Shown here one piece after another: positions 17,652 through 29,116 of a stretch of 64,000 nt of DNA. Position numbers and translations under genes: made by a program. Within the stretch, counting starts at the first letter, position 1. Each line of letters opens with the position of its first letter. Below the pieces are notes generated by a model. That model was given only the letters and a program-made list of their open reading frames with translations, made no database searches and had not been told where the DNA came from. The stretch is from the NCBI GenBank assembly GCA_017848965.1, contig JAFIHA010000027.1, positions 162,493 through 226,492 of the forward strand. The letters run 5' to 3'. Source of the DNA: Dechloromonas aromatica (nom. nud.) (GTDB taxonomy: Bacteria > Pseudomonadota > Gammaproteobacteria > Burkholderiales > Rhodocyclaceae).

Positions 17652-18422
17652 TCAGCGAATGATGCCGCGGCGGGATTGCGCAAAGAAGTCGACGAACAGT
17701 TGCAATTCCGGATGCGTCCCGGCCTCGTCGACCAGCTTGGCCTTCGCTTCCTCAAGCAGCAGACCGGACTTGTAGATCGTCCGGTAGGCGCGTTTGAGCG
17801 CCATGATGGCGTCCGGACCGAAGCCGCGCCGCTTCAGGCCTTCGACGTTGATACCGTAGGGCTGGGCGGTGTTGCCGGCGGCCATCAGGTAGGGCGGGAC
17901 GTCCTGCAGGATGACGGAACTGACCGCGGTCATGACGTGGGCGCCGATGTGGCAGAACTGATGCACCCCGGTGAAACCACCGAGAATGGCCCAGTCACCG
18001 ACGACGACATGGCCGGCGAGCGAGGCGTTGTTGGCGAAGGTGCACTTGTTGCCGACCTGGCAGTCGTGCGCGATATGCACGTAGGCCATGATCCAGTTGT
18101 CGTCACCGATGCGGGTGACGCCGGCATCCTGAACGGTGCCGACGTTGAAGGTGCAGCTCTCGCGGATCGTGTTGCGGTCGCCGATCTCGAGACGGGTCGG
18201 CTCGCCGGCGTATTTCTTGTCCTGCGGCACTTCGCCCAGCGAGCAGAACTGGAAGATGCGGTTGTCGCAACCGATGCGGGTGTGGCCGGTGATCACGACA
18301 TGCGGTCCGACAACGGTGTTGTCACCGATCTCGACGTGCGGCCCGATGATCGAATAGGCGCCGATTTCGACATTGGCGCCGAGGCGTGCGCCCGGATCGA
18401 CGATGGCGGTCGGATGGATCAT
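17652..18422 (-). CDS. lpxA: UDP-N-acetylglucosamine acyltransferase
   Basis: LpxA transfers a 3-hydroxyacyl chain from ACP to UDP-GlcNAc, the first lipid A step. The 256-residue protein is a left-handed beta-helix of hexapeptide repeats, with the catalytic His in [12 protein letters not shown], the [10 protein letters not shown] segment, and the C-terminal helical domain (GLKRRGF..., RAYRTIY). Length and start match the family. It starts one base after fabZ ends. Confidence 0.98.
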   Translation of the reverse strand: MIHPTAIVDPGARLGANVEIGAYSIIGPHVEIGDNTVVGPHVVITGHTRIGCDNRIFQFCSLGEVPQDKKYAGEPTRLEIGDRNTIRESCTFNVGTVQDAGVTRIGDDNWIMAYVHIAHDCQVGNKCTFANNASLAGHVVVGDWAILGGFTGVHQFCHIGAHVMTAVSSVILQDVPPYLMAAGNTAQPYGINVEGLKRRGFGPDAIMALKRAYRTIYKSGLLLEEAKAKLVDEAGTHPELQLFVDFFAQSRRGIIR

Positions 18423-18423
18423 G

Positions 18424-18858
18424 TCAGAGGTCCCGCTTGGCGCACATCAGCTTGGCCGAGGCGGCGAGCTGGCCATCGACCCGGGCTTCAGCGACGTACT
18501 TCCAGATGCCGCGCATCTGGCGCTCGATCTCGACATGCAGGTCGAGACGGTCGCCCGGCATCACCGGCCGCTTGAAACGCGCGTCGTCGATGCCGGCAAA
18601 ATAGAACACGGTATCCGGCGACGGCTTTTCTTCCATGGTCTTGAACGACAGGATGCCGGCCGCCTGGGCCAGCGCTTCCATGATCAGCACGCCGGGCATG
18701 ACCGGATGGTGCGGAAAGTGACCGACGAAAAAGGGTTCGTTGATGGTGACGTTCTTGTAGGCGTGGATGGACTTACCCGGGACGAGATCGACGACGCGAT
18801 CGACCAGCAGAAAGGGATAGCGGTGCGGGAGGTGCTCGAGAATCTGGTGAATATCCAT
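18424..18858 (-). CDS. fabZ: 3-hydroxyacyl-ACP dehydratase FabZ
   Basis: FabZ dehydrates 3-hydroxyacyl-ACP in fatty acid elongation and competes with LpxA for substrate, which explains its place between lpxD and lpxA. The 144-residue hot-dog protein has [12 protein letters not shown], the catalytic His in [13 protein letters not shown], and the acid residue in MEALAQAAG. Confidence 0.98.
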   Translation of the reverse strand: MDIHQILEHLPHRYPFLLVDRVVDLVPGKSIHAYKNVTINEPFFVGHFPHHPVMPGVLIMEALAQAAGILSFKTMEEKPSPDTVFYFAGIDDARFKRPVMPGDRLDLHVEIERQMRGIWKYVAEARVDGQLAASAKLMCAKRDL

Positions 18859-18863
18859 TTTTT

Positions 18864-19910
18864 TCAGTCCTTTATATTATTTTCTTTAAGTAGTCTCTCA
18901 AGTTCGGAAACTCGCTCCGCCAGTTTGGACAAACGTCGGATATGCGCCGCATTGCGCACCCAGTCGTCGTGGCTATCGAGCGGGAAGACCCCGGTATAGC
19001 GCCCGGCTTCCTTGATGCTCTTCATCACCAGGGTCCCCGCAGAAACCGTGGTTCCAGCCGCCAGCTCGAGGTGACCGGAAATCATGCCGGCACCACCGAC
19101 GACGCAGTGTTCGCCCAGGGTGGTACTGCCGGCAATCCCGACGCAACCAGCCAGGACGCTGTTCTCGCCAATCTGGCAGTTGTGGGCGATCTGCACCAGG
19201 TTATCGATCTTGCAGCCGTCGCCGATCAGCGTATCGTCGAGCGCACCGCGATCGATCGTGGTGTTGGCGCCAATCTCGACATCGTTGCCGATGCGCACTA
19301 CGCCGGTCTGCGGAATCTTGATCCAGCGTTTGCCTTCGGGCGCGAACCCGAAACCGTCAGCGCCGATCACCGTACCGGAATGGATGATCACCCGCTCACC
19401 GAGCTGGCAACCGTGATAGACCGTGACATTCGGATAGAGCACGCTGCCGCTGCCGATGCTGACCCCGTCGCCGATCACGCAACCGGCATGGACGACGACA
19501 TCCTCGCCCAGGGTCACACCGCGACCGATGCTGACCAGCGGCCCGATGGCGGCGCTGGCCGGCACGGCGGAATCGACCACCGCGCTGGCATGAACACCGG
19601 AAAACCCGGCTGCCAGGGGATTAAGCAACGAAGCCACGCGCGCGTAATAGGCATAGGGGTTGCCAGTGACGATGCGCGGCCCGGCAAAATCGGCAGCGGC
19701 GTCAGGCCCCAGGATCACCGCGGTGGCACGACAGGAACGCAATTGCGCCCGGTATTTCGGGTTGGCCAGAAAAGCGATCTCGCCTTCTCCCGCCGTCGCC
19801 AGCGTGGCGACGCGAAAAATGCGGATATCGCCCGCCCCAAGCAAGTCGCCGCCCAGTTGGGCGGCGATCTCGGCTAGCGTCAGCGAATGGGCTGCGGTAT
19901 CCGGCATCAC
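18864..19910 (-). CDS. lpxD: UDP-3-O-acylglucosamine N-acyltransferase
   Basis: LpxD adds the second 3-hydroxyacyl chain (N-linked) to UDP-3-O-acylglucosamine. The 348-residue protein has the N-terminal uridine-binding domain (AFLANPKY), a long hexapeptide-repeat helix, the catalytic His in [13 protein letters not shown], and a C-terminal helix. The start overlaps the skp stop by four bases; two consecutive ATG codons make the exact initiation site uncertain by one residue. Confidence 0.97.
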   Translation of the reverse strand: MMPDTAAHSLTLAEIAAQLGGDLLGAGDIRIFRVATLATAGEGEIAFLANPKYRAQLRSCRATAVILGPDAAADFAGPRIVTGNPYAYYARVASLLNPLAAGFSGVHASAVVDSAVPASAAIGPLVSIGRGVTLGEDVVVHAGCVIGDGVSIGSGSVLYPNVTVYHGCQLGERVIIHSGTVIGADGFGFAPEGKRWIKIPQTGVVRIGNDVEIGANTTIDRGALDDTLIGDGCKIDNLVQIAHNCQIGENSVLAGCVGIAGSTTLGEHCVVGGAGMISGHLELAAGTTVSAGTLVMKSIKEAGRYTGVFPLDSHDDWVRNAAHIRRLSKLAERVSELERLLKENNIKD

Positions 19911-20413
19911 TTGCCGTCGGACAGCGCCTTGATGACGCGATCGGTGACGTCCAGACGCGGGCTGACCCAGACGACATCCTGCAGGATCAGGTCGTACTTG
20001 TCGGTATCGGCAATCTGCTTGATCGCCCGATTGGCCTTTTCGATGATCGCGGCGTTTTCCTCGTTCTGGCGCAGGTTGAGGTCCTCGCGGAACTCACGCT
20101 GGCGGCGCTGGAACTCACGCGACAGATCGCCCAACTCCTTTTCCTTGGCGCGGCGTTCCGATTCGCCCATCGTCACCCCGTTCTTTTCCAGGGATTCCTG
20201 CAGGCCCTGCAACTGCTTGGCCATGCGCTGCAATTCCTGGTCACGCCGGGAGAACTCGCTTTCCAGCTTCTTGGCGGCCTTCTGGGCGGCCGGCGCCTCC
20301 CGGAAGATGCGCTGGGTATCGACGTAACCCACCTTGAGTTCGGCGGCTCCAAGCCCACCAACGCTCAAGAGGGACATCAGGGAGGCGACTGCAAAGGTTC
20401 TGGCTTTCAACAT
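19907..20413 (-). CDS. skp: OmpH/Skp-family periplasmic chaperone
   Basis: Skp holds unfolded outer-membrane proteins in the periplasm and passes them to the BAM complex. The 168-residue precursor has a signal peptide ([13 protein letters not shown]..., cleavage near GLGAAE), a short strand ([12 protein letters not shown]), and a long charged coiled-coil region rich in Arg, Glu and Gln, then a C-terminal segment ([22 protein letters not shown]). It lies between bamA and lpxD, the usual place. Confidence 0.95.
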   Translation of the reverse strand: MLKARTFAVASLMSLLSVGGLGAAELKVGYVDTQRIFREAPAAQKAAKKLESEFSRRDQELQRMAKQLQGLQESLEKNGVTMGESERRAKEKELGDLSREFQRRQREFREDLNLRQNEENAAIIEKANRAIKQIADTDKYDLILQDVVWVSPRLDVTDRVIKALSDGK

Positions 20414-20425
20414 GAGACTCCTGGA

Positions 20426-22702
20426 TCAAAAAGTGGTACCCAACTGGAACTGGAAGGCTTCCTTTTCATCGTCATCCTTCTTGTTCAGCGGCGTACCGAT
20501 ACTGAATTTCAACGGTCCGATCGGCGACACCCAGGACGCCGTCACCCCGGTTGAATAACGCAACTCCCCGAGGTCGAACTTGTCGCCCGAAGCGTACACC
20601 TGGCCGGCATCAAAGAACAGACCGACGCGCGCGGTTCTCTCGAAACCCGGCAAGCTCCACAGCAGTTCGGCGTTACCGACGATCTTCCGGTTGCCACCGA
20701 GATGGTCATCGCCATCGAGGGTACCCGAAGTCCCCAGCGTGCTGGTCTTGAAACCGCGTACCGAGTTCACCCCACCGGCGTAGTAGTTCTTGAAGAAGGG
20801 CAAGTCCTTGCCACTATACCCGCCTGCATAGCCAAGATCGCCATTGAGCATCAGCGTGAAGCGCTTGGACAAGGGCAGGAAATGCTGGATCTGGTAATTG
20901 GCGCGGTAATAGGTCAAATCACCACCGGGCAGACCGACTTCCAGACTGGCGCGCTGGTAGGTGCCCTTGGTCGGAAAGAAGAAGCTGTTCTTCGTATCCT
21001 TGGCCCAGGTCAGGGTCAGCGGAATCGAGATGTTGGTCTTGCCGAAATCCGCGACATACTTCTTGTAGTAGCTCGGACTGCTGTCGTATACATCGATGCT
21101 CGTCGTATCCGCCGCAACGCCGAAGGAGAAGGATTGATACTCGTCGATCGGGAAACCGAAACGGATACCACCGCCGGTGGATTGCGACTTGTAGTAGGCA
21201 AGATCGGTTGAACTGGTATCGGTCGTCCGGTGATAGACGTCGAAGCCCTGACTGACACCATCCGGCGTGAAATAGGGATTGGTGTAGGAAACCGAATAGG
21301 TCCGGTTGGATTTCGAGGTATTGACCTGCAGACCGACGTTGTTGCCGCTACCCATGAAATTGTTCTGGGAAATCGCCCCGGAGAGGATGACTTTGTCGGA
21401 GCTCGAGGTACCTAGGCCGAGCATCAGGTTGCCGGTCGGCTTCTCGGTGACGTTCACATTGACGTCGAGCTGATCGGTCGTTCCCTGCACCGGGGGGGTC
21501 TCGACGGCAACTTCGGTGAAGAAACCAAGGCGGTCGATGCGCTCCTTCGAAGACTGGACCTTCTGCGCATCGTACCAGGCGCTCTCCATCTGCCGCATCT
21601 CGCGGCGCACGACTTCGTCGCGCGTCTTGGTATTGCCGGTGACGTTGATGCGGCGCACATAAACCCGCTTGCCGGGATCGACGAAGACGGTGAAGTCTAC
21701 GAGATGCTTCTCCCGGTTGATCTCGGGCGAAGCATTGACGTTGGCGAAGGCATAGCCTTCAGCACCCAGACGATCAACGATCGCCTTGGTCGATTCGTTG
21801 AGCTTTTCCCGCGAGAAGACATCACCGGGACGCACCGAAACCAGTTTGCGCAATTCCGTTTCGGGAATCGTGAAATCGCCGGCCAGTTTGACTGAGGCCA
21901 CCTTGTAGCGTTCGCCCTCGACAATGTTGAGGGTGATGTAGACGTCCTGCTTGTCGGGCGAAATCGAGACCTGGGTGGACTCGACGTTGAATTCCATGTA
22001 ACCGCGATCCAGGTAGAAGGAACGCAGTTTTTCGATGTCGGCGGAAAGCTTCTGGCGGGAATACTGGTCGTTCTTGTTATACCAGGTCAGCCAGCCCGGC
22101 GTGGTCAGTTCGAACAGCGACTGCAGTTCCTTCTCCGGGAAGGCCTTGGCGCCGACGATGTTGATCTGGCGAATCTTTGCGGCATCGCCTTCGACGATGG
22201 TGAAGTTGACGCCAACCCGATTGCGTTCAAGCGGCGTCACCGTCGTCGTGATCCGGGCAGCATACTTGCCGCGCGTCAGGTACTGCCGCTTGAGCTCCTG
22301 CTCCGCCTTGTCGAGCAAGGAACGGTCGAAGATGCGGCCAGTGGCGATACCGACTTCCTTGAGCGCCTTGATGATCGCGTCTTTTTCGAATTCCTTCATG
22401 CCGACGAAATCGAGCGAGGCGATCGCCGGCCGCTCCTGCAGGACGACGACCATGACATTGCCTTCGACGTCGATCCGCACATCCTTGAAGAAACCGGTGG
22501 CGAACAGTGACTTGATGGCCTGTGCCGCTTTTTCGTCGGTGAAGGTTTCGCCGACCTTGACCGGCAGATAACTGAACACCGTCCCCGCCTCGGTACGCTG
22601 GATACCCTCGACACGGATGTCCTTGACCACGAACGGGGAAAAGGCCAGCGCGGGCATGGCAAACAGACCGGCAATCAGGGCTGGCAACAGGGATTTTTTC
22701 AT
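20426..22702 (-). CDS. bamA: outer-membrane protein assembly factor BamA
   Basis: BamA inserts beta-barrel proteins into the outer membrane. The 758-residue precursor has a signal peptide (ALIAGLFAMPALAF), five POTRA domains (for example VKDIRVEGIQRTEAG, INIVGAKAFPEKEL, RINVTGNTKTRDEVV), and a C-terminal barrel with the VRGFKTSTLG loop motif. It ends in phenylalanine (QLGTTF), the BAM recognition signal. It follows rseP by two bases and precedes skp, which provides its substrates. Confidence 0.98.
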   Translation of the reverse strand: MKKSLLPALIAGLFAMPALAFSPFVVKDIRVEGIQRTEAGTVFSYLPVKVGETFTDEKAAQAIKSLFATGFFKDVRIDVEGNVMVVVLQERPAIASLDFVGMKEFEKDAIIKALKEVGIATGRIFDRSLLDKAEQELKRQYLTRGKYAARITTTVTPLERNRVGVNFTIVEGDAAKIRQINIVGAKAFPEKELQSLFELTTPGWLTWYNKNDQYSRQKLSADIEKLRSFYLDRGYMEFNVESTQVSISPDKQDVYITLNIVEGERYKVASVKLAGDFTIPETELRKLVSVRPGDVFSREKLNESTKAIVDRLGAEGYAFANVNASPEINREKHLVDFTVFVDPGKRVYVRRINVTGNTKTRDEVVRREMRQMESAWYDAQKVQSSKERIDRLGFFTEVAVETPPVQGTTDQLDVNVNVTEKPTGNLMLGLGTSSSDKVILSGAISQNNFMGSGNNVGLQVNTSKSNRTYSVSYTNPYFTPDGVSQGFDVYHRTTDTSSTDLAYYKSQSTGGGIRFGFPIDEYQSFSFGVAADTTSIDVYDSSPSYYKKYVADFGKTNISIPLTLTWAKDTKNSFFFPTKGTYQRASLEVGLPGGDLTYYRANYQIQHFLPLSKRFTLMLNGDLGYAGGYSGKDLPFFKNYYAGGVNSVRGFKTSTLGTSGTLDGDDHLGGNRKIVGNAELLWSLPGFERTARVGLFFDAGQVYASGDKFDLGELRYSTGVTASWVSPIGPLKFSIGTPLNKKDDDEKEAFQFQLGTTF

Positions 22703-22704
22703 CG

Positions 22705-24072
22705 TTAGCCGCCGAACAGGCGATTCAAGTCGTTAAAAAATGCGAAAGCCATCAAGCTGAACAAAATGGCGAGTCCGAACTGTTGTCCGATTGCCATTGC
22801 CCGCTCCGAGAGGGGCTTCCGCCTGACGACTTCGATCATATGATACATCAAATGCCCGCCATCCAGCACCGGGACGGGAAGCATGTTGAGCACCCCCAGG
22901 CTGATGCTGATCAGCGCCATGAAACGGACATAATAATCGATCCCGAGCTTCGCCGTCTGTCCGGCGTAATCGGCGATCGTCACCGGCCCCGACAGGTTTT
23001 TCCAGGAAACCTCGCCGGTCAGCATCTTGCCCATCATGCGCAGGCTGAAGATCGACTTGTCCCAGGTTTCGAAGATCGCCTTGCGCCCTGCGTCAATGAC
23101 GCCGTAACGGACGAAGGCACGCAGTTCGCGACGGCTTTCCGGGGTTTCGGCAACCGCCACGCCGATGCGGCCGATCCGCTGACCGCCTTCGGAAGCTTCG
23201 TCGGGAGTGACAGCAAGCTGCAAGCTGACGCCCTGCCGCTCGATGTCGAAACGCAGGCTGCGCCCTGCCGCTTCACGGACGGCAAGCACCAGCGCCTGCC
23301 AGTTGGCGAGCGGACGACCGTCGATCGCCAGCACGCGGTCGCCCTCCATCAAGCCGGCCCTGGCACCGGGTCCGCCATCGACCAGGCGGCCGATGACCGC
23401 CGGCAGGTCCGGACGATAGAAGCGCAAGCCGAGATGCACCAGCGGATCGCCCTCCCAACCCTCTTCCCGCACCGCATCGAGCGCCAGAACACGAGTGCGG
23501 GCGACGCCGTCGGCATCGACGACATCAAGTGCGATTTGCGCGCGCGACGCAGCTAGCTGCAGGAGTTGCCAGCGAAAATCGTCCCAGGTCGCCACCGTCT
23601 CGTCGTCGATGCGCATCACCTGATCGCCGCCCCGGATACCGGCGGCGGCGGCGGGCGTCGAGACAGCCGGCGCACCGAGGACGGGCAGCAGTTCGTTGGT
23701 GCCGTGCAGAAAAACCGCCCAGTACAGGAAGATGGCCAGCAGGAAATTGGCCAGCGGACCGGCAGCAACGATCAGGCTGCGCCGACCGACCCCCTGCCGG
23801 TTGAAGGCACGCGGCAGTTCTTCCGCCGCCACCTCGCCTTCCCGTTCGTCGAGCATCTTGACGTAGCCGCCCAGCGGCAGGGCGCTGACCGCCCACTCCG
23901 TGGCATCGCGCCCGAGACGCCGCTGCCAGAGAACGGGGCCGAAACCGATCGAGAAGCGCAAGACCTTGACGCCGCACCAGCGCGCGACGATGTAATGCCC
24001 GAATTCATGGACGACGATCAGGATGCCCAATGCCAGCGCGAAGGCGGCCAGAGTCAGCGGCAGATCGCTCAT
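22705..24072 (-). CDS. rseP: RIP metalloprotease RseP (site-2 protease)
   Basis: RseP cleaves membrane-bound anti-sigma factors such as RseA and remnant signal peptides. The 455-residue protein has the HEFGH zinc motif in the first membrane segment, two tandem PDZ domains (around residues 120-300), and the third zinc ligand in [11 protein letters not shown] near the C-terminus. Four membrane segments are expected. It overlaps dxr by four bases. Confidence 0.96.
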   Translation of the reverse strand: MSDLPLTLAAFALALGILIVVHEFGHYIVARWCGVKVLRFSIGFGPVLWQRRLGRDATEWAVSALPLGGYVKMLDEREGEVAAEELPRAFNRQGVGRRSLIVAAGPLANFLLAIFLYWAVFLHGTNELLPVLGAPAVSTPAAAAGIRGGDQVMRIDDETVATWDDFRWQLLQLAASRAQIALDVVDADGVARTRVLALDAVREEGWEGDPLVHLGLRFYRPDLPAVIGRLVDGGPGARAGLMEGDRVLAIDGRPLANWQALVLAVREAAGRSLRFDIERQGVSLQLAVTPDEASEGGQRIGRIGVAVAETPESRRELRAFVRYGVIDAGRKAIFETWDKSIFSLRMMGKMLTGEVSWKNLSGPVTIADYAGQTAKLGIDYYVRFMALISISLGVLNMLPVPVLDGGHLMYHMIEVVRRKPLSERAMAIGQQFGLAILFSLMAFAFFNDLNRLFGG

Positions 24073-25256
24073 GCGAAACGCCCGTCGGCCACCATGACGC
24101 CCGCCAACTGCCGCGCCCGGGCGTCGGCGGCGATGACGTCGTCGAGGCTGCCCTCGGGACCGGCCGGCAAGGCGGCGAGGACAGCTTCGTTGAGGCGGGC
24201 AATGCCGAGGAAAGACAAGCGCCGATCAAGGAAAGCGGCCACCGCCACCTCATTCGCCGCATTGAGGATGGCCGGCGCCGTCCCACCTTCGCGCAGCACA
24301 TCGTAGGCGAGTTGCAGGCAGCGGAAACGCTCGAAATCGGGGGCGAAGAAGTCGAGTCGCCCGACCTTGAACAGATCGAGCGGCGCGACGCCGGCGGCGA
24401 TACGCTCCGGCCACGCCATGGCGCAGGAAATCGGCGTGCGCATGTCGGGGTTGCCGAGTTGAGCCAGCGTCGAACCGTCGACATACTGGACCGCAGAATG
24501 GATCACGCTCTGCGGATGGACGACGACCTGAATCATCTCCGGCGACGCATCGAACAACCAGCGCGCTTCGATGACCTCCAGCCCCTTGTTCATCATGGTC
24601 GCCGAATCGACCGAAATCTTGCGCCCCATCACCCAGTTGGGATGGGCGCAGGCTTGTTCCGGGGTCACGGCACCAAGGTCGGCCAGCGCCACGTCGCGGA
24701 ACGGACCGCCGGAAGCGGTGAGCAGGATGCGCTCGACGCCGACTGCCGCCAGGCCGCGCGTGAAATCGGCGGGCAGCGCCTGGAAAATCGCGTTGTGTTC
24801 GCTATCGACCGGCAGTAGGCTGGCGCCGTGTTGGCGGACGGCGTGCATGAAGAGTTCGCCGGCCATGACCAGCACCTCCTTGTTCGCCAGCATCACCCGC
24901 TTGCCGGCGCGTGCTGCCGCCAGCGTCGGCGCCAGGCCGGCGGCGCCGACGATCGCCGCCATCACCGCATCGACTTCCGGCAGCGAAGAAAGCTTGATCA
25001 GGGCATCCACCCCGTGTCGGACTTCGGTGGGCAAACCGGCATCGCGGCAACGGCCGGCGAGTTCGGCAGCCAGCGCCGCGTCGCGCATGACGGCGAAAGG
25101 CGGATGGAATTCCCGGCATTGCTCGAACAGGGCATCGACCTGGGTATGCGCGCAAAGCGCAAAAGCCCGGTAGCGGCTGGGGTGGCGACGAATGACGTCG
25201 AGGGTGCTGGTGCCGATCGAACCGGTCGATCCGAGGACGGTGATGTTCTGGGTCAT
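24069..25256 (-). CDS. dxr: 1-deoxy-D-xylulose 5-phosphate reductoisomerase
   Basis: Dxr makes MEP from DXP with NADPH in the non-mevalonate isoprenoid pathway; the adjacent uppS uses the pathway's product. The 395-residue protein has the nucleotide loop [24 protein letters not shown], the active-site SGGPFRD loop, [18 protein letters not shown] with its metal ligands, and [16 protein letters not shown]. It overlaps both neighbours by four bases. Confidence 0.98.
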   Translation of the reverse strand: MTQNITVLGSTGSIGTSTLDVIRRHPSRYRAFALCAHTQVDALFEQCREFHPPFAVMRDAALAAELAGRCRDAGLPTEVRHGVDALIKLSSLPEVDAVMAAIVGAAGLAPTLAAARAGKRVMLANKEVLVMAGELFMHAVRQHGASLLPVDSEHNAIFQALPADFTRGLAAVGVERILLTASGGPFRDVALADLGAVTPEQACAHPNWVMGRKISVDSATMMNKGLEVIEARWLFDASPEMIQVVVHPQSVIHSAVQYVDGSTLAQLGNPDMRTPISCAMAWPERIAAGVAPLDLFKVGRLDFFAPDFERFRCLQLAYDVLREGGTAPAILNAANEVAVAAFLDRRLSFLGIARLNEAVLAALPAGPEGSLDDVIAADARARQLAGVMVADGRFA

Positions 25257-26083
25257 CCGCGATAGATTACCAGCAACCAGACGAGCGCGATCAGCGGCAG
25301 CGTCGACGTCAGGCTGTCGATGCGATCGAGCACGCCACCATGCCCGGGCAACACGTTGCTGCTGTCCTTGATGCCGGCCTTGCGCTTGAGCAAGGACTCG
25401 AACAAGTCACCAACAATGCTGACTGCGGTCACCGCCAGCAGGGCGAGCCCCCAGAGCGGCAAGGCAACGACGCCGTCGAGAAAATAGTGGCCGAGCACCA
25501 AGCCATAGACGAGGACGCCAAGCACGGCACCCACGGCGCCTTCCCAGGTCTTGCCCGGGCTGATCGTCGGCGCCAGCTTGCGCCGCCCGAAACGACGGCC
25601 GGCAAAATAGGCGGCGATATCGGCCACCCAGGCAACGGCAAACGCCGCCAGCAACAGCAGCGGCGACGCCGCGCGCAACTGGACCATGGCCAGCCAGGTC
25701 GGCAACAGCACGACCGCGCCGACCAGCAGGCCGCTCCCCCCACGCAATGCCCACTTGCTGCGCAACCAGAAGGGCATCAGCAGCACCCAGAAAACCGCCG
25801 CGGCGCCGTACAGCAGGAGGACCCAGGCCTGCTCCGGCTGGAAGCCGGCCGCGCCGATGGCCGCTGGGTCGATCCAGGCGAGCGCTGCACAGGACGAGGT
25901 GAAACCGGCGCCGAGCGCAATCCGGGCACTACCGGACCAGCCCAGCAATGCCCCCCATTCCCAGGCACCGACACCGATGAAGAGAGCAATCAGGATCGCC
26001 CAGGCGGCCTGTGGCAACAGAAACATGCTGGGCAGCAGCAGACCGACCAGCACCAGCGCCGTGATCACCCGCGTCTTAAGCAT
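25253..26083 (-). CDS. cdsA: phosphatidate cytidylyltransferase (housekeeping copy)
   Basis: CdsA makes CDP-diacylglycerol from phosphatidate and CTP, feeding all phospholipids. The 276-residue protein is strongly hydrophobic, with about eight membrane segments, and ends with the family signature [20 protein letters not shown] followed by LDRIDS. The start at 26083 ([10 protein letters not shown]) gives the usual length; it overlaps the end of uppS by eight bases. A second, divergent member is encoded at 59329-60285. Confidence 0.96.
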   Translation of the reverse strand: MLKTRVITALVLVGLLLPSMFLLPQAAWAILIALFIGVGAWEWGALLGWSGSARIALGAGFTSSCAALAWIDPAAIGAAGFQPEQAWVLLLYGAAAVFWVLLMPFWLRSKWALRGGSGLLVGAVVLLPTWLAMVQLRAASPLLLLAAFAVAWVADIAAYFAGRRFGRRKLAPTISPGKTWEGAVGAVLGVLVYGLVLGHYFLDGVVALPLWGLALLAVTAVSIVGDLFESLLKRKAGIKDSSNVLPGHGGVLDRIDSLTSTLPLIALVWLLVIYRG

Positions 26084-26837
26084 TGCCGGTGTCGGTAAGC
26101 TGTTCGCTGGTCCGCCCGAAACGACGCTCGCGCTGCTGGTAGGAGGCAATCGCCTTGTCCAGTTCGCCAGCGTCGAAATCCGGCCACAGGGTCGGCGTGA
26201 AATAGAATTCGGTGTAAGCCAGTTGCCAGAGCAGGAAGTTACTGATGCGCTCCTCGCCGCCGGTACGGATGAAAAGATCCGGTTCGGGCGCGAAATGCAT
26301 CGCCAAGTAGGGCTCCAGATCGGCCTCGCTCCAGGTGCCGGCACGCGCCGGATCGGCCGCGGCAAGGCGGTTGAGCGCCTGCATGATGTCCCAGCGCCCA
26401 CCGTAATTGGCGGCGATCGTCAGATCGAGCGCGGTGTTGGTCGCCGTCTTGGCCTCGGCCTCGGCAACCAGCGATTGCAACAAGGGATCGAACCGGGAGA
26501 GGTCGCCGACGACACGCAGGCGGACGTTGTTGCGGTTCATCCGCTCAACCTCCTGTTGCAGCGCCTTGACGAACAACTGCATCAGCAGACTGACTTCGTC
26601 CTGCGGACGCCGCCAGTTTTCCGAAGAGAAGGCGAACACCGTCAGGTAACGAACCCCCCGGTCGAGACAGACGCGAACCATGTCGCGCAGGGCATCGACC
26701 CCCTTGACATGGCCTGCGACGCGGGGCAAAAAACGCTTTTTTGCCCAGCGCCCGTTACCATCCATGATCACCGCAAGGTGTTGCGGAACGACGGTGCTTT
26801 GCGGCAGGTCCCGCGTCGAACTGGAAAAAAACGCCAT
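26076..26837 (-). CDS. uppS: undecaprenyl diphosphate synthase
   Basis: UppS elongates farnesyl diphosphate with isopentenyl units to the C55 carrier lipid for peptidoglycan and O-antigen. The 253-residue cis-prenyltransferase has [16 protein letters not shown] (catalytic Asp), the [14 protein letters not shown] segment, and [21 protein letters not shown]. It lies between frr and cdsA as in most proteobacteria. Confidence 0.98.
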   Translation of the reverse strand: MAFFSSSTRDLPQSTVVPQHLAVIMDGNGRWAKKRFLPRVAGHVKGVDALRDMVRVCLDRGVRYLTVFAFSSENWRRPQDEVSLLMQLFVKALQQEVERMNRNNVRLRVVGDLSRFDPLLQSLVAEAEAKTATNTALDLTIAANYGGRWDIMQALNRLAAADPARAGTWSEADLEPYLAMHFAPEPDLFIRTGGEERISNFLLWQLAYTEFYFTPTLWPDFDAGELDKAIASYQQRERRFGRTSEQLTDTGNA

Positions 26838-26849
26838 CCCGGGCGCGGC

Positions 26850-27407
26850 TCAGACCTGCATCAGCTCGGCCTCTTTGACGGCGAGCATCTTGTCGACTTC
26901 GGCGATGTACTTGTCGGTCAGCTTCTGGACATCGTCCTGCGCCTTGCGTTCGGCGTCCTCGGGGATTTCCCCCTTCTTCAGGGCGTCCTTGAGGTGGGTA
27001 TTGGCATCGCGACGCAGGTTGCGGATCGCCACCTTGGCGCCCTCGCCTTCGTGCTTGACGACCTTGATCATTTCCTTGCGCCGCTCTTCGGTCAGCGCCG
27101 GCATCGGCACGCGGATCAACTCGCCCTGCGAGGCCGGATTGAGGCCGAGGTCGGAATCGCGGATCGCCTTCTCGACCTTCTGCAGCATGTTCTTTTCCCA
27201 GGGCTGGACGCCGAGGGTACGGGCATCGACCAGAGTGATGTTGGCAACCTGATTCACCGGCACCGGCGAACCGTAGTAATCGACCATGACGTGGTCGAGC
27301 AGGCCGGTATGGGCACGGCCGGTACGAATCTTCAGCAGGTCGTTCTTGAGCGCTTCGAGCGACTTCTGCATTTTCGCTTCGGCGGTTTTCTTGAGTTCGG
27401 CAATCAT
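26850..27407 (-). CDS. frr: ribosome recycling factor
   Basis: RRF splits the post-termination ribosome together with EF-G. The 185-residue protein matches the family in length and in motifs: the [20 protein letters not shown] segment, [16 protein letters not shown], the [22 protein letters not shown] stretch and the C-terminal helix with the [11 protein letters not shown] pattern. It lies between pyrH and uppS. Confidence 0.98.
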   Translation of the reverse strand: MIAELKKTAEAKMQKSLEALKNDLLKIRTGRAHTGLLDHVMVDYYGSPVPVNQVANITLVDARTLGVQPWEKNMLQKVEKAIRDSDLGLNPASQGELIRVPMPALTEERRKEMIKVVKHEGEGAKVAIRNLRRDANTHLKDALKKGEIPEDAERKAQDDVQKLTDKYIAEVDKMLAVKEAELMQV

Positions 27408-27418
27408 CTGTCTCTCCC

Positions 27419-28135
27419 TCAGCAGTAAACCAGCGTGCCCTCATCCTCACCGCAGACCACGCGCTTGAGCGCGCCGGCCTTGAAGATGGAGAACACGTTG
27501 ATCGGCAGTTTCTGGTCGCGGCATAGTGCGAAGGCAGTCGCATCCATCACCGCGAGGTTTTGCGAGATCGCATCGTTGAAGCTGATCTTGTCGTAGCGCG
27601 TGGCCGAGGCGTCCTTTTTCGGGTCGGCGGTGTAGATGCCGTCGACCTTGGTCGCCTTGAGCACGATTTCCGCGCCAATTTCCGACCCGCGCAAGGCGGC
27701 GGCGGTGTCGGTCGTGAAGAAGGGGTTGCCGGTGCCCGCACCGAAAATCACCACCTTGCCTTCTTCGAGGTAGCGGATGGCCTTGCCGCGGATATAGGGC
27801 TCGACCACCTGCTCGATATTCAGGGCCGACTGCACACGCGCATTCAGGCCGACTTGACGCATCGCGTCGGACAGCGCCATGGCGTTCATCACCGTGGCCA
27901 GCATGCCCATGTAATCCGCAGTGGCTCTATCCATCCCGGTGGCCGTACCGGCCATGCCGCGGAAGATGTTGCCACCGCCGATCACGACGCCGATTTCCAC
28001 ACCCAGGTCAGCGACCGCCTTGATCTCGCCGCAGATTTCGCCGATCACCTTCGGATTGATACCGTAGGCGTCGCTGCCCATCAGGGCCTCACCGGAGAGT
28101 TTGAGGAGGATGCGCTTGTATTTGGGTGTGGTCAT
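27419..28135 (-). CDS. pyrH: uridylate kinase
   Basis: PyrH phosphorylates UMP to UDP. The 238-residue amino-acid-kinase-fold protein has the [15 protein letters not shown]-terminus, the IGGGNIFRG motif, [13 protein letters not shown]-type segment, the [20 protein letters not shown] nucleotide-binding loop and the [13 protein letters not shown] motif. It is the third gene of the rpsB-tsf-pyrH-frr operon. Confidence 0.98.
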   Translation of the reverse strand: MTTPKYKRILLKLSGEALMGSDAYGINPKVIGEICGEIKAVADLGVEIGVVIGGGNIFRGMAGTATGMDRATADYMGMLATVMNAMALSDAMRQVGLNARVQSALNIEQVVEPYIRGKAIRYLEEGKVVIFGAGTGNPFFTTDTAAALRGSEIGAEIVLKATKVDGIYTADPKKDASATRYDKISFNDAISQNLAVMDATAFALCRDQKLPINVFSIFKAGALKRVVCGEDEGTLVYC

Positions 28136-28155
28136 CGGCTTTCCCTTGCGGAAGA

Positions 28156-29055
28156 TTACTTCTTGGCAGCCGCGGCAGCGGCCTGGGCGGCGACTTCGGC
28201 AGCGAAGTCGTCGACCTTCTTCTCGATGCCTTCGCCAACCATGAACAGCGTGAAGCTGGCCACCGAAGCGCCCTTCTGCTTCAGCAACTGCTCGATCGTC
28301 TGCTTGCCGTCTTCGGCCTTGACGAAGACCTGACCGAGCAAGGTTACGTCCTTCAGGTACTTCTGGACCGTACCTTCGGCGATCTTTTCGAGCATCGCTT
28401 CCGGCTTGCCGGCTTCGCGCGCCTTCTCGATGGCGACGCGGCGCTCGGTTTCCAGCAGCTCGGCGGAAACGCCGGAGGCATCGAGAGACTTCGGCTTGGA
28501 CGCGGCGATGTGCATCGCGATGTCCTTGCCCAGCTGCTCGTCACCGCCGACCAGGTCCACCAGCACACCGACCTTGGCGCCGCCGTGGATGTACGAAACC
28601 AGCTTGCCTTGCGCGGCGCAGCGGACGAAACGGCGGATCGTCATGTTCTCGCCGATCTTGCCGACCAGCGCAGCGCGGGTCGATTCGACGCTACCCTCGC
28701 CCATCGGCAGCGCCGACAGGGCGGCGACGTCGGCCGGATTCTGTTCGGCGACCAGCACGGCGCAGCCGTTGGCGAGCGCGATGAAGTCGTCGTTCTTGGC
28801 GACGAAGTCGGTTTCCGAATTGACTTCGACGATCGCGCCGGTCTTGCCGTCAGCGGAGATGCTGACCGCAACGATGCCTTCCGCGGCGATCCGGGTAGCG
28901 GCCTTGGAGGCCTTGTTGCCCAGCTTGACGCGGAGGATTTCTTCAGCCTTGACCATGTCGCCGTCGGCTTCGGTCAGCGCCTTCTTGCATTCCATCATCG
29001 GCGCGTCGGTCTTGCCGCGCAGTTCCGCGACCATGCTTGCGGTAATTGCCGCCAT
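28156..29055 (-). CDS. tsf: translation elongation factor Ts
   Basis: EF-Ts is the nucleotide exchange factor for EF-Tu. The 299-residue product starts [19 protein letters not shown], contains the [14 protein letters not shown] motif and the [14 protein letters not shown] motif of the core domain, and ends in an Ala/Lys-rich helix. I chose ATG 29055 because it follows a clear AGGAG site; the open frame extends further upstream without similarity. Confidence 0.98.
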   Translation of the reverse strand: MAAITASMVAELRGKTDAPMMECKKALTEADGDMVKAEEILRVKLGNKASKAATRIAAEGIVAVSISADGKTGAIVEVNSETDFVAKNDDFIALANGCAVLVAEQNPADVAALSALPMGEGSVESTRAALVGKIGENMTIRRFVRCAAQGKLVSYIHGGAKVGVLVDLVGGDEQLGKDIAMHIAASKPKSLDASGVSAELLETERRVAIEKAREAGKPEAMLEKIAEGTVQKYLKDVTLLGQVFVKAEDGKQTIEQLLKQKGASVASFTLFMVGEGIEKKVDDFAAEVAAQAAAAAAKK

Positions 29056-29082
29056 ACTTGTTTCTCCTGAGCTTATGAGACA

Positions 29083-29103
29083 GGCGGAGCCTGAGGCTCC
29101 GCC
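29083..29103 (-). promoter_or_regulatory. rpsB-tsf intercistronic hairpin
   Basis: A perfect 9-bp stem (GGCGGAGCC / GGCTCCGCC) with a 3-base loop sits in the 61-base gap between rpsB and tsf. No U-run follows, so it is better read as a partial attenuator, mRNA-processing or stability element than as a full terminator. E. coli also has a transcription-attenuating element in this gap. Confidence 0.55.
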
Positions 29104-29116
29104 GTTACACCGATAT